A DNA stretch of 64,000 bases. Source: Rickettsia typhi (GTDB lineage: Bacteria > Pseudomonadota > Alphaproteobacteria > Rickettsiales > Deianiraeaceae). Shown here one piece after another: positions 48,696 through 60,914 of the stretch. A program made the translations under genes and the position numbers. The stretch is from contig CAMDBF010000002.1 of the NCBI GenBank assembly GCA_945889175.1, forward strand, positions 1 to 64,000, given 5' to 3'. Within the stretch, counting starts at the first letter, position 1, and the number at the start of each line of letters is the position of its first letter. Below the pieces are notes generated by a model. That model ran no database searches. It saw nothing but the letters and a program-made list of their open reading frames with translations, and was not told where the DNA came from.

Positions 48696-50384
48696 CTAAC
48701 TATATAAAAAGATGTAATTATATGCGTCAAGAAGGGCATAAATACTTGCTGTTACTGGGTCAAACTCTACCCCTGTTGTGTGTAAAATTAACTGGTCTTG
48801 AGAGTTTGTGTTTTGCTGAATAATTTTTATATCAACCCTCACTTTTGATCTTGAGCTGCGTCCTAGGGAGTCTTGAGTGTCGCTTGCGATTACCTTTACC
48901 TTGTAATCTGCTATTTCAATGTCGATAAAATTGTGCCTGTTGATAAAATCGTGCTCGCGGAGAAAACCTCCGCAGTGGACAAAATGGTTCCCAGCATTTG
49001 TAACGGCTTGTTTTATTGCTAAAAATGAAGCATCAACTATGCCGTGATTGCTGCTAGCCTTGTATCTGTGCTGTAAGTTTTGATTGGCTATTTCAATGCA
49101 AATATCGCTATTGCTGATAATATCCTTTGTGCAATCAGTATAGCTAATTGTATTAGTAAAATCCTGAAGTATTAAGCTGTCAACTTTGCCATCGATAAAT
49201 CGTTTTACAAACATGTAAAAGCTGGTTTCGGCATTTTCAAAGCTATAGCCTTGAGACTCCTTTTCCTTAACCAAAAGGGTAATTTCCTTTGCTTTTGAGA
49301 GATATTTTTCATCATTTAAGCCAACTTTTTTTAACATTGCAAGAGTGCTTGCAGTGCCAGCTTGATTTGAACTTGGTATTTTACGCGTGTTGCCTACAAT
49401 CTCGGGGTCAATATGCTCATATGTTGCTGGGTTTTTTAATACTGCCGAGGCATGTAGTCCGCCTTTATGAACAAAGGCACTTGCCCCAACATAGGGTAGG
49501 TTAATTTGAGGTTCTCTGTTAAGTAAGTCATCTAATTTTTTTGATAGGCTTGGAAGCTCTTTTAGTTTGTCGCTTAAAACCCCGCAGTCAAGACCCATTT
49601 TAAGTATTAAGTTTGGTATTACAGAGCAAAGATTTGCATTGCCACATCTTTCGCCAAGTCCGTTGATTGTTCCTTGCACAAGCCTCGCCCCAGCCTTAAC
49701 GGATGCTAGTGTGTTTGCAACTGCACATTCTGTATCGTTATGTGTGTGTATGCCTATCTTTGCTTGAGGTAGGGCATCTACAACCGCTTTTGTAATTGCA
49801 AAAACATCATCTGGCATCATTCCGCCGTTTGTATCGCATAAAACAAGCCAATCAGCTCCGCCTTGCAAGGCTGATTTAAGGCATTTTATTGCATAATCTG
49901 GATTTTTAATATAGCCATCAAAAAAATGCTCAGCATCAAATAAAACCTCGCTTGCCTTCGTTTTTAAGTAACTAACTGACTCCTCTATTGCACTTAAGTT
50001 GTCTTCAAGACTAATATTAAGAGCCTCTTTTACATGAAAATCCCAAGTTTTACCAACAATGCAAAAAAATCCTGCCCCAGAGTTGACAAGCCCAGCAAGA
50101 ACTGGATCGTTATGACTACTATTACCATGTTTTTTAGTCATTCCAAAGGCTGTAATTTTAGTATTTTTAAATTTATCTTTTCCGTTATAACAGGTTTCAA
50201 AAACTTTAGTATCAACATCGTTTGCCCCCGGCCACCCAGCTTCGATGTAATCAACTCCAAAATTATAAAGGCTATTGATAAAACTTACTTTTTCGCTCAC
50301 GCCAAAGCTTACCCCGCTTGTTTGGGCACCATCTCTAAGAGTTGTGTCGTATATGTAGACTCTGTTTTTGTTTTTTGTCATCAA
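48696..50384 (-). CDS. cimA: (R)-citramalate synthase
   Basis: VYIYDTTLRDGAQTSGVSF, YIEAGWPGAND, GTINGLGERCGNANLCSVIPNL, VHKGGLHASAVLKNPATYEHIDPEIVGN. Confidence 0.92.
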   Translation of the reverse strand: MMTKNKNRVYIYDTTLRDGAQTSGVSFGVSEKVSFINSLYNFGVDYIEAGWPGANDVDTKVFETCYNGKDKFKNTKITAFGMTKKHGNSSHNDPVLAGLVNSGAGFFCIVGKTWDFHVKEALNISLEDNLSAIEESVSYLKTKASEVLFDAEHFFDGYIKNPDYAIKCLKSALQGGADWLVLCDTNGGMMPDDVFAITKAVVDALPQAKIGIHTHNDTECAVANTLASVKAGARLVQGTINGLGERCGNANLCSVIPNLILKMGLDCGVLSDKLKELPSLSKKLDDLLNREPQINLPYVGASAFVHKGGLHASAVLKNPATYEHIDPEIVGNTRKIPSSNQAGTASTLAMLKKVGLNDEKYLSKAKEITLLVKEKESQGYSFENAETSFYMFVKRFIDGKVDSLILQDFTNTISYTDCTKDIISNSDICIEIANQNLQHRYKASSNHGIVDASFLAIKQAVTNAGNHFVHCGGFLREHDFINRHNFIDIEIADYKVKVIASDTQDSLGRSSRSKVRVDIKIIQQNTNSQDQLILHTTGVEFDPVTASIYALLDAYNYIFLYS

Positions 50385-50641
50385 ATTTAACCAAAAATAC
50401 CTTAATGCAATTCTAACAAAAGCTTAGAATTATGCAAGTATTTGTGATTGAAAAATAAGATAATTCTACATTAAAACTCCTCCAAGCTATATTAGTAATT
50501 AGAGATCTTAAGTATTCAACATAACTTAGCAACTTTAGTTAAATAATATCAACAAAAATGTTGACAAGGTTTTTTGCAAAATATACAAAGTAAGTCAATA
50601 TCTAACTAGGTTAATGTAAATGATTGATTGCTATTTTTATT

Positions 50642-51859
50642 ATGTCACCTTCAAATCAAATGTTTTTCTCCCAAAGGGTTTTAAGTTTAAAGCCATCTGC
50701 AACCATAGCACTAACAACAAAGGCAAAGCAGCTTAAGGCCGATGGTAAGGATGTTATTGTTTTAGGTGCAGGCGAGCCTGATTTTGACACTCCGAAAAAT
50801 ATTAAAGACTTTGCAAAAAAAGCAATAGATCTAGGTAAAACAAAATATACCCCAGTTGCCGGTACAAACGAGTTAAGACAGGCTGTTGTTAATAAATTTA
50901 AAAAAGAAAACAACATTGATTACAAAATAAACGAGGTAATAGTTGGCACAGGGGCAAAGCAAGTGCTATTTAATGTATTAATGGCAACTGTTGAAGGTGG
51001 CGACGAGGTTATTATTCCTGCTCCTTACTGGGTTAGTTACCCTGATATTGTGAGTTTGTTTGGTGGTGCCAACATTTTTATTAAAACAAAAAAAGAAAAT
51101 TCTTTTAAAGCTACTGCCGTTGAAATTGAAAATGCAATTTCCTCTAAAACAAAATGGGTGATTTTAAACTCTCCTTCAAACCCAAGTGGTGAGGTTTATA
51201 CTAAAGAGGAGCTTATGAGTATAGCTGAGGTTGCAAGAAGGCATAAACATGTTTATTTTTTATGCGACGATATTTACGAGCATATTCTCTACGATGGTAA
51301 GTTTTATACCCTAGCTGAAATTGCCCCTGACTTAGCTGATAGGGTTTTTACTTTAAATGGGGTTTCAAAGTCCTACTCAATGACTGGCTGGCGTATAGGT
51401 TATGGTGCAATTAAAAATGCTGAGCTTATTAAAATGCTTGATAATATTCAATCACAAAGCACATCAAACCCATCATCAATATCGCAGGAAGCTGCACTTG
51501 AAGCTCTAAATGGTACCCAAGACTTTATTGCAACAAACATGGCAATCTTTAAAGCAAGAAGGGACATGGTTGTTAAAGCCCTTAATGATATTCAGGGCAT
51601 TTGGACATCCTTGCCAAGTGGTGCATTTTATGTGTTTTTTTCAATCGAAGGCTTGCTTGGCAAAAAAACCTCCGATGGTTTAACTATTACAAGCTGTATG
51701 GATTTTACAAACTACTTGCTTGACAAACATCTTGTTGCGGGTGTTCCGGGTTCTGCCTTTGGATACGAAAATTACATAAGGATCTCTTACGCCACAAGCG
51801 AGGCTGAGCTTAAAACCGCAATGCAAAGAATTAAAGATGCTGTTGATGCTTTGATTTAG
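50642..51859 (+). CDS. aspC: Aspartate aminotransferase (class I/II PLP)
   Basis: [51 protein letters not shown]. Confidence 0.95.
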   Translation: MSPSNQMFFSQRVLSLKPSATIALTTKAKQLKADGKDVIVLGAGEPDFDTPKNIKDFAKKAIDLGKTKYTPVAGTNELRQAVVNKFKKENNIDYKINEVIVGTGAKQVLFNVLMATVEGGDEVIIPAPYWVSYPDIVSLFGGANIFIKTKKENSFKATAVEIENAISSKTKWVILNSPSNPSGEVYTKEELMSIAEVARRHKHVYFLCDDIYEHILYDGKFYTLAEIAPDLADRVFTLNGVSKSYSMTGWRIGYGAIKNAELIKMLDNIQSQSTSNPSSISQEAALEALNGTQDFIATNMAIFKARRDMVVKALNDIQGIWTSLPSGAFYVFFSIEGLLGKKTSDGLTITSCMDFTNYLLDKHLVAGVPGSAFGYENYIRISYATSEAELKTAMQRIKDAVDALI

Positions 51860-51870
51860 TTATATTGTTT

Positions 51871-52647
51871 ATGCTAAAAATTGGTAAATATTCTTTTAAC
51901 TCAAGACTTATTGTTGGTACTGGCAAGTATAAAAATCTTGAGGAGACAAAACTTGCAATAGAGGCAAGCGAGGCAGACATAGTAACAGTTGCCGTTAGAA
52001 GGGTTAATATTGAAGATAAAAACCAAGAGATGTTGCAGGACTATCTTGACCCTGCAAAAATTACTTACTTACCAAATACCGCTGGTTGCTTTACCGCTGA
52101 TGATGCAGTGCGTACCCTAAGACTTGCGCGCGACATAGGGGGATGGAACCTTGTAAAACTTGAGGTATTAAGTAATACAAAAACTTTATATCCTGATGTA
52201 GAGGCAACTTTTATTGCTGCAAAAGCCCTAGTTAAGGATGGCTTTGAGGTTATGGTTTATACAAATGACGATCCAATTTCTGCAAAAAAACTTGAAGACC
52301 TAGGCTGCGTTGCAATTATGCCACTTGGCTCGCCAATAGGCTCTGGGCTTGGGCTGCAAAATATATTAAATATTAAATTTATCATAGAGCAATCATCAGT
52401 GCCTGTTATTGTTGATGCTGGTGTTGGGCTTGCAAGTCATGCCTGTGTTGCTATGGAGCTTGGTTGTGATGGTGTATTGATGAACTCAGCAATTGCACTC
52501 TCTCAAAACCCAGTATTAATGGCTAAGGCAATGAAAAATGCCATAATCTCTGGTAGGCAGTGTTACGAGGCAGGCTCAATGCAGACAAAGCAGTATGCTC
52601 AGGCTTCAAGCCCTTTATCTAAGGGACAGATGATTGTTTCTAGTTAG
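51871..52647 (+). CDS. thiG: Thiazole synthase ThiG
   Basis: [88 protein letters not shown]. Confidence 0.97.
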   Translation: MLKIGKYSFNSRLIVGTGKYKNLEETKLAIEASEADIVTVAVRRVNIEDKNQEMLQDYLDPAKITYLPNTAGCFTADDAVRTLRLARDIGGWNLVKLEVLSNTKTLYPDVEATFIAAKALVKDGFEVMVYTNDDPISAKKLEDLGCVAIMPLGSPIGSGLGLQNILNIKFIIEQSSVPVIVDAGVGLASHACVAMELGCDGVLMNSAIALSQNPVLMAKAMKNAIISGRQCYEAGSMQTKQYAQASSPLSKGQMIVSS

Positions 52648-53002
52648 TACTTTCAATTATTGCAAAGGCTAGGCAATGATCTTTTTCGTCGCTAATGCTT
52701 ATGTGAGCCCTGTACTTTGCAAGAACTTCATGCTCTGTTACAACTATTGGTTTGCCGTGTGAATCGTTTAAAATTGCAAAATCTTTAAAACCAAGCTTAG
52801 ATGAGATTCCTGTTCCAAAAGCTTTTGCAATTGCCTCTTTTGCAGCAAATCTTTTTGCTAAATAATCGGATTGTTTATCGCCTTTTGTATTATAGATTTC
52901 TTGCTCATCTAGGGTTAAAATTCTTTTTGCAAATCTTAATTTGTCCTTTATTTTGTTTATTCTACTTTTTAAAACAATATCGGTTCCAATTCCAACAATC
53001 AT
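52640..53002 (-). CDS. acpS: Holo-[acyl-carrier-protein] synthase (start trimmed to [10 protein letters not shown])
   Basis: [50 protein letters not shown]. Confidence 0.95.
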   Translation of the reverse strand: MIVGIGTDIVLKSRINKIKDKLRFAKRILTLDEQEIYNTKGDKQSDYLAKRFAAKEAIAKAFGTGISSKLGFKDFAILNDSHGKPIVVTEHEVLAKYRAHISISDEKDHCLAFAIIESTN

Positions 53003-53003
53003 A

Positions 53004-53450
53004 CTAAGGCGTAGCTTTACAAGCTGGTCCGGAGACGCCAGCCTTACATTTACATCCACCCTCAGCTTTTTTGCCAACAAATAAAACAAGCAAACTCTCG
53101 GATGAAAAGATAACCGCAACTGCAACTGCTATCGAAATAATCATACCCCAGCTTATTTTACCTAAAAAGAAGCCAAGTGCCGTTACAACTAAAACAAAAA
53201 CACAGACAATTTTTAAAACACTACTTGTCATTAAATAAAATAATTTACAAAGTCCATCGGATATTTCGTTTGACTCAGCAAAAGTCACTCTTTTACTATA
53301 CCCAGCTTCGGCATTGTTTAAAAAAGCATAGAGGCATACAATAGCTAGGGTAAAAATACAAATTGGTAAGTATTTTTTTACTAATCGATACCGAAAGAAT
53401 TTAACATTCGTAAAATTAAACATAGATGTAATGGACATATTTTGTAACAA
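53004..53450 (-). CDS. virB2: TrbC/VirB2-like Type IV secretion pilin candidate with Cys-rich C-terminal tail
   Basis: Signal-like N-terminus; two hydrophobic helices with central GKISWG (SDGLCKLFYLMTSSVLKIVCVFVLVVTALGFFLGKISWGMIISIAVAVAVIFSSESLLVLFVG); tail GGCKCKAGVSGPACKATP. Confidence 0.7.
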   Translation of the reverse strand: MLQNMSITSMFNFTNVKFFRYRLVKKYLPICIFTLAIVCLYAFLNNAEAGYSKRVTFAESNEISDGLCKLFYLMTSSVLKIVCVFVLVVTALGFFLGKISWGMIISIAVAVAVIFSSESLLVLFVGKKAEGGCKCKAGVSGPACKATP

Positions 53451-53764
53451 CTTTTAGGCTTTAATTTAATGATTTTTTAATACTTAAATGTTAAAATCAA
53501 ATTAATTTTAAGTCAATAAGATTAATATTGCATTAAGGACTTCTTAATTACTAACAATTAGTTAATCAGTGCAATAAGTCGTTATTGTTTAGTGCTGCTT
53601 AGATAAGGGCAAAAGCAAGCTTAGCTTTTTTTAATGTGGATTGTGTTCGATTTTCAGTCTCTTCTTTTTAATAATTCATTTGCTTGCTAATAATTTTACT
53701 TGATATTTGTTGTTTTTTACAAAAGAATTTTAACAGAATTTTGTTTATAAAAAACTATATTATT

Positions 53765-56787
<3,023 letters not shown>

Positions 56788-56931
56788 AATAAGTCATAAT
56801 ACATTAAACAAGGTTATAGCTAAAACGAAGGCTTTATTTATAAAGTTTAGAATTTTTATTGCATTTATTGAATTTTAATCACAAGATTTACAAAATTTAT
56901 TGTGTTGTTTGTATGATTTATTGGTAAAGAG

Positions 56932-57810
56932 ATGTCTAAAATTTCGTATTTTAATGGCAATTATCAGGAGCATGCAAGCATCAAAGTGTCAGTTGACGAC
57001 AGAGGTTTTGTCTTTGGGGACGGAATTTACGAGGTAATAATGTTTAATAATGGTAATTTTATTGATATTGACGCCCATTACGCAAGGTTTAAACGCACCT
57101 GTGCATTTATGAATTTTGGGATTGAAGGCAATAAATTGCCAGCTACAAAGGAAGCTCTTATACAAATTTGTAATCAACTTCAACAACAAAACAATATTAG
57201 GGATACAGGATATTTTTACATACAGGTAACAAGGGGTGAGCTTGGATCAAGAGCTCATAATGCACCTGCTAACGATTTGGGTCTTAGTTTTTTGGTTACT
57301 ATATCAGAGCCAGTTGTTATACAAAAAAAATGGATGACGGATGGCATATCCTGCATTACAACCCCCGACATTAGATGGCAAAGAAGGGATGTTAAAACAA
57401 TACAATTACTACCAAACATTCGTGCAAGGCAGATGGCGATGGATGTGGGTGCTGATGATGCAATTTTTATTGATGGAGTGGTAACCGAGGCAACGGCAGC
57501 TAATCTTTTTATTGTTAATTCCTTAGGTGAGCTTCAAACCCATCCAAAGACTAACAAAATACTTGGCGGAATTACAAGATACAGAGTAATTGAGCTTGCA
57601 AAGAAAAATAATATTATTGTTAATGAAAGTGTTTTTGGTGTAGATGAGCTATTTGTGGCAAAAGAAGTATTTTTAACAAATTCCAACTCTCGCATAAGAC
57701 CAGTTACAAAAATTGATGGTAGGGCGGTTGCGGATGGCAAGATTGGAGCTGTTTGTCGTAAGATCTTTAACTTTTACGAAGAATTTATTGAATCCCCACT
57801 GCGAATATAG
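56932..57810 (+). CDS. dat: Class IV PLP aminotransferase, D-amino-acid transaminase-like
   Basis: VSVDDRGFVFGDGIYEVI, VTEATAANLFIVNSLGELQTHPKTNKILGGITRYRVIELA, EVFLTNSNSRIRPVTKIDG. Confidence 0.85.
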   Translation: MSKISYFNGNYQEHASIKVSVDDRGFVFGDGIYEVIMFNNGNFIDIDAHYARFKRTCAFMNFGIEGNKLPATKEALIQICNQLQQQNNIRDTGYFYIQVTRGELGSRAHNAPANDLGLSFLVTISEPVVIQKKWMTDGISCITTPDIRWQRRDVKTIQLLPNIRARQMAMDVGADDAIFIDGVVTEATAANLFIVNSLGELQTHPKTNKILGGITRYRVIELAKKNNIIVNESVFGVDELFVAKEVFLTNSNSRIRPVTKIDGRAVADGKIGAVCRKIFNFYEEFIESPLRI

Positions 57811-57824
57811 TATTTTATTGTTTT

Positions 57825-59294
57825 ATGAAATACATATTGGTATTTTTAACCCTATTTGCAGCCTCTTGTACAAATGGAGATATAGAAAAAGTAATTTCAA
57901 AGCAGGAGACTCTTAATCAAAAAGATAATCAAATAATAAACGATGAAGACGAAAGGTTAATATACAAAACTAATACCGACGAAGAAATAACTATCAACAG
58001 ACAGACAGATGGTGAGGATGTAGGCTTGACAATTACCAATGTAAACGAAATAAAGCAATCTACCGAAGGTAATGTGCCAGAGGGAATACTGAATAAAACT
58101 ACAGAGGACAAAGAGCTTGCTGCAAAAAGAAAGGCCGAGCAAGAGATAGAGCATTTTGATTATGAGCAAAGCGAAATTATCGAAAAAAATGAACAACAGG
58201 ACGAAACAAAGCCCCAAGCTCACTTTACTCAAAAAGGTTATAGGTTTGCAAATATTATTTTAAAGCCTACTTCATATAAAAATTTAAAAAATTGGAACGA
58301 TAGTCATAATTTTAATCTTGCAAGATTGTCTTTTTTAAACATATGCAAGCTTGCTAAAACAAGGGATGTTGATTTTAAAAATAGTATTCTTAATTTAGGA
58401 AGTAGTAAGGATTATGAGTTGTTATGCGATAAGATTACTGGACTTAATCGAAATGCTGATATTAGAGACTTTTTTGAGCAAAATTTTACCCCTTTTAAAA
58501 TTTTTGACACAAAGGCCGAAACGGACAAGGGTTTATTTACTGGCTACTACAGAATTGAAATGCAGGGCTGCGTTAGCAAAACGGCACAATGTAAATACCC
58601 AGTGTATAAAAGACCCTTTGACATGAAAAAAGGTGAAAAGTATTACACAAGAAAACAAATATACAATGGTGCGTTAAAAGCTCAAAGGCTTGAAATTATT
58701 TGGCTAAAGGATGTAGTTGACCACTATCTTTTGCATATACAAGGCACTGGTATAGTAACGCTTGACAGTGGGCAAAAAGTGTTTTTGTCTTTTGATGGTA
58801 AAAATGGACACGAGTATTCATCTGTTGCAAGCCATGCTAGGCAAAATGGTTTTGCCGGTAGCGGAATGCACTTTTACGACTGGATGCGACAAGACCCCAA
58901 GAGGGCAGAGGATATTTTATCTTACAATAAATCATATATATTTTTTAAAATATCGGATAACATGGATGTCATTGGTGGCTCTGGCATGTCTCTTTTACCA
59001 TTTGCAAGCATGGCTGTGGATACAAGTTACATACCATATGGTTCAGTTTTATACCTTTCAACCGATAAAACACCATATGCTGACGAAGGGGTGAATGGTA
59101 TTTTTATGGCGCAGGATACAGGATCTGACATAAAGGGGGCAATAAGGGGTGATATATATTTTGGTAGCGGTCAAAATGCTGACTTTATGGCTCATAGAAC
59201 AAAGGTGCAAGGAAGCTATTTTATTTTACTTCCAAATAAATCCCAAACAATGAAGCAAATTAAACAAACTTATCAATCTGCTGATATTAACTAA
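57825..59294 (+). CDS. mltA: Membrane-bound lytic murein transglycosylase A (lipoprotein)
   Basis: Lipobox-like AASC; FTGYYRIEMQG, HYLLHIQGTGIVTLDSGQKVFLSFDGKNGHEYSSV, FMAQDTGSDIKGAIRGDIYFGSGQNADFMAHRTK. Confidence 0.93.
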   Translation: MKYILVFLTLFAASCTNGDIEKVISKQETLNQKDNQIINDEDERLIYKTNTDEEITINRQTDGEDVGLTITNVNEIKQSTEGNVPEGILNKTTEDKELAAKRKAEQEIEHFDYEQSEIIEKNEQQDETKPQAHFTQKGYRFANIILKPTSYKNLKNWNDSHNFNLARLSFLNICKLAKTRDVDFKNSILNLGSSKDYELLCDKITGLNRNADIRDFFEQNFTPFKIFDTKAETDKGLFTGYYRIEMQGCVSKTAQCKYPVYKRPFDMKKGEKYYTRKQIYNGALKAQRLEIIWLKDVVDHYLLHIQGTGIVTLDSGQKVFLSFDGKNGHEYSSVASHARQNGFAGSGMHFYDWMRQDPKRAEDILSYNKSYIFFKISDNMDVIGGSGMSLLPFASMAVDTSYIPYGSVLYLSTDKTPYADEGVNGIFMAQDTGSDIKGAIRGDIYFGSGQNADFMAHRTKVQGSYFILLPNKSQTMKQIKQTYQSADIN

Positions 59295-59416
59295 GCAGAT
59301 TCAATTTTTATAATACATTTGTAATACCAAATCCATTTTATAAATAATATTATAGCAAAATATTTATAGATTATCACTCTTTTGATTCTCTTGATTTTAA
59401 AAAATACATAATAAAG

Positions 59417-59486
59417 ACCCCTCCCCTTTTTAGAGTAAGTAGTCAAAATAACCTCTCCCCTCTTAGGGGAGGCTGGGTGGGGTTTT
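59417..59486. repeat. PPLKGEG-type palindromic repeat, intergenic copy
   Basis: acccctccccttttt...cctctcccctcttaggggaggctgggtggggttt. Confidence 0.75.
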
Positions 59487-59514
59487 AACAGAACTTAAAA
59501 AATACACTTCAAAC

Positions 59515-59660
59515 ATCCCCATTAAACACACGCCCGCTGCCCCCATTTGATTAAAAAGTGCCAGCTAAGGGGCGGGAGCCTGTGTGTTAAGTTTGGTAAG
59601 TAGCTTTATGTTTTTGCATGACTTTGGAAGTAATATTTAAAGTTAATAGAATGGTAAGAG
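59515..59660. repeat. Dispersed palindrome-containing repeat, copy 2 (inverted relative to 6290-6440)
   Basis: Reverse complement aacataaagctacttaccaaacttaacacaca matches aacataaagttatcttactaaacttaacacaca at ~6338. Confidence 0.7.
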
Positions 59661-59673
59661 GTATAATGTATAT

Positions 59674-59741
59674 TACCCAACCCAACCTCCCCTAAAAGGC
59701 GAGGAGTTGTTGACGAACAATCTACCAAAAGGGGAGGAGTT
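59674..59741. repeat. PPLKGEG-type palindromic repeat, intergenic copy (degenerate)
   Basis: acccaacccaacctcccctaaaaggcgaggagtt...ccaaaaggggaggagtt. Confidence 0.65.
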
Positions 59742-59868
59742 ATGTATGATGTCTAGTAAAGTCAATTTGCAAATGCGATTACATCAATAAGCCTCTTTAG
59801 AAATGAGAAATGCTATAAGATATAGCTTTTTTAGTTCATATTGTAATGGGTATGGAAGAGGTCTGTTG

Positions 59869-60771
59869 TTAATTAGCTTTGATTGACTTGAGTCTTATCT
59901 CTTTTAGCTTGGCAAAGTCGCTATCGGCATGGTAGGATGACCTTGTTAGCGGACTTGATGCAACAAGTAAAAATCCTTTTGCATATGCAATTTTTTCGTA
60001 AAATTTAAAAGTCTCAGGGGTTACAAACTCTTTAACATCGGCATGTTTTTTTGTGGGCTGTAGGTATTGCCCTATGGTTAAAAAATCAACCCCTGCACTA
60101 CGCATGTCGTTCATCACCTGTAAAACCTCCTCCTTTGTTTCGCCAAGCCCAACCATAATGCCAGACTTTGTAAATATCTCGGGGGAGACCTCCTTAACTC
60201 TCTCTAAAAGTCTTAGTGAGCCGTAATACCTTGCTCCGGGTCTTATTTTTTGATAGAGTGATGGAACGGTTTCAAGATTATGATTATATACATCTGGCTT
60301 TGCTGCTGCAACTGTATCCATGGCGTTTTTTTTATTTCTAAAGTCTGGGGTTAAAATTTCGATAGTTGTAGAGCTTGTTCTTTTGCGAATCTCCTCTATA
60401 CATTTTACAAACTGCATTGCACCGCCATCAGGCAAATCGTCCCTGTCAACAGAGGTAATTACAACATGCTTTAAGCCTAGGCCCGATACCATCTCGGCAA
60501 GCCTTTGAGGCTCGTGGGGGTCAAGTTTGTCTGGCACTCCGGTTTTAATATTACAAAAGGCACAGGCACGAGTACAAACCGAGCCTAAAATCATTACAGT
60601 AACATGTTTTTTTGCCCAGCATTCGCCTATATTAGGGCAGGCAGCCTCCTCGCAAACAGTATTAAGTTTAAGCTCTTTAACTAAGGCATGCGTTGTTTTA
60701 AATTCGTTTGATGTTGGCGCTTTAACTCTTATCCAGTCAGGCTTTTTAATGTTATTCATAACGCTTTGCAT
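59869..60771 (-). CDS. lipA: Lipoyl synthase
   Basis: [80 protein letters not shown]. Confidence 0.98.
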   Translation of the reverse strand: MQSVMNNIKKPDWIRVKAPTSNEFKTTHALVKELKLNTVCEEAACPNIGECWAKKHVTVMILGSVCTRACAFCNIKTGVPDKLDPHEPQRLAEMVSGLGLKHVVITSVDRDDLPDGGAMQFVKCIEEIRKRTSSTTIEILTPDFRNKKNAMDTVAAAKPDVYNHNLETVPSLYQKIRPGARYYGSLRLLERVKEVSPEIFTKSGIMVGLGETKEEVLQVMNDMRSAGVDFLTIGQYLQPTKKHADVKEFVTPETFKFYEKIAYAKGFLLVASSPLTRSSYHADSDFAKLKEIRLKSIKAN

Positions 60772-60914
60772 TTTGTTACTTACAAAAATACTTAAGTTTT
60801 TAAAATAAATTTATCATCTTTTAACGATAGATGCAATAAAAAACTAGTAATTGTCAAAAATCTTTTTAAAATCCGCCTGAATTATTGGATTTGACTTGAC
60901 CTTTATCAAAAAAT

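Noticed and set aside
53605-53635. Possible Rho-independent terminator upstream of pdhB (aaaagcaagcttagcttttttt)
   Set aside because: Stem is very short and AT-rich; not distinguishable from background.
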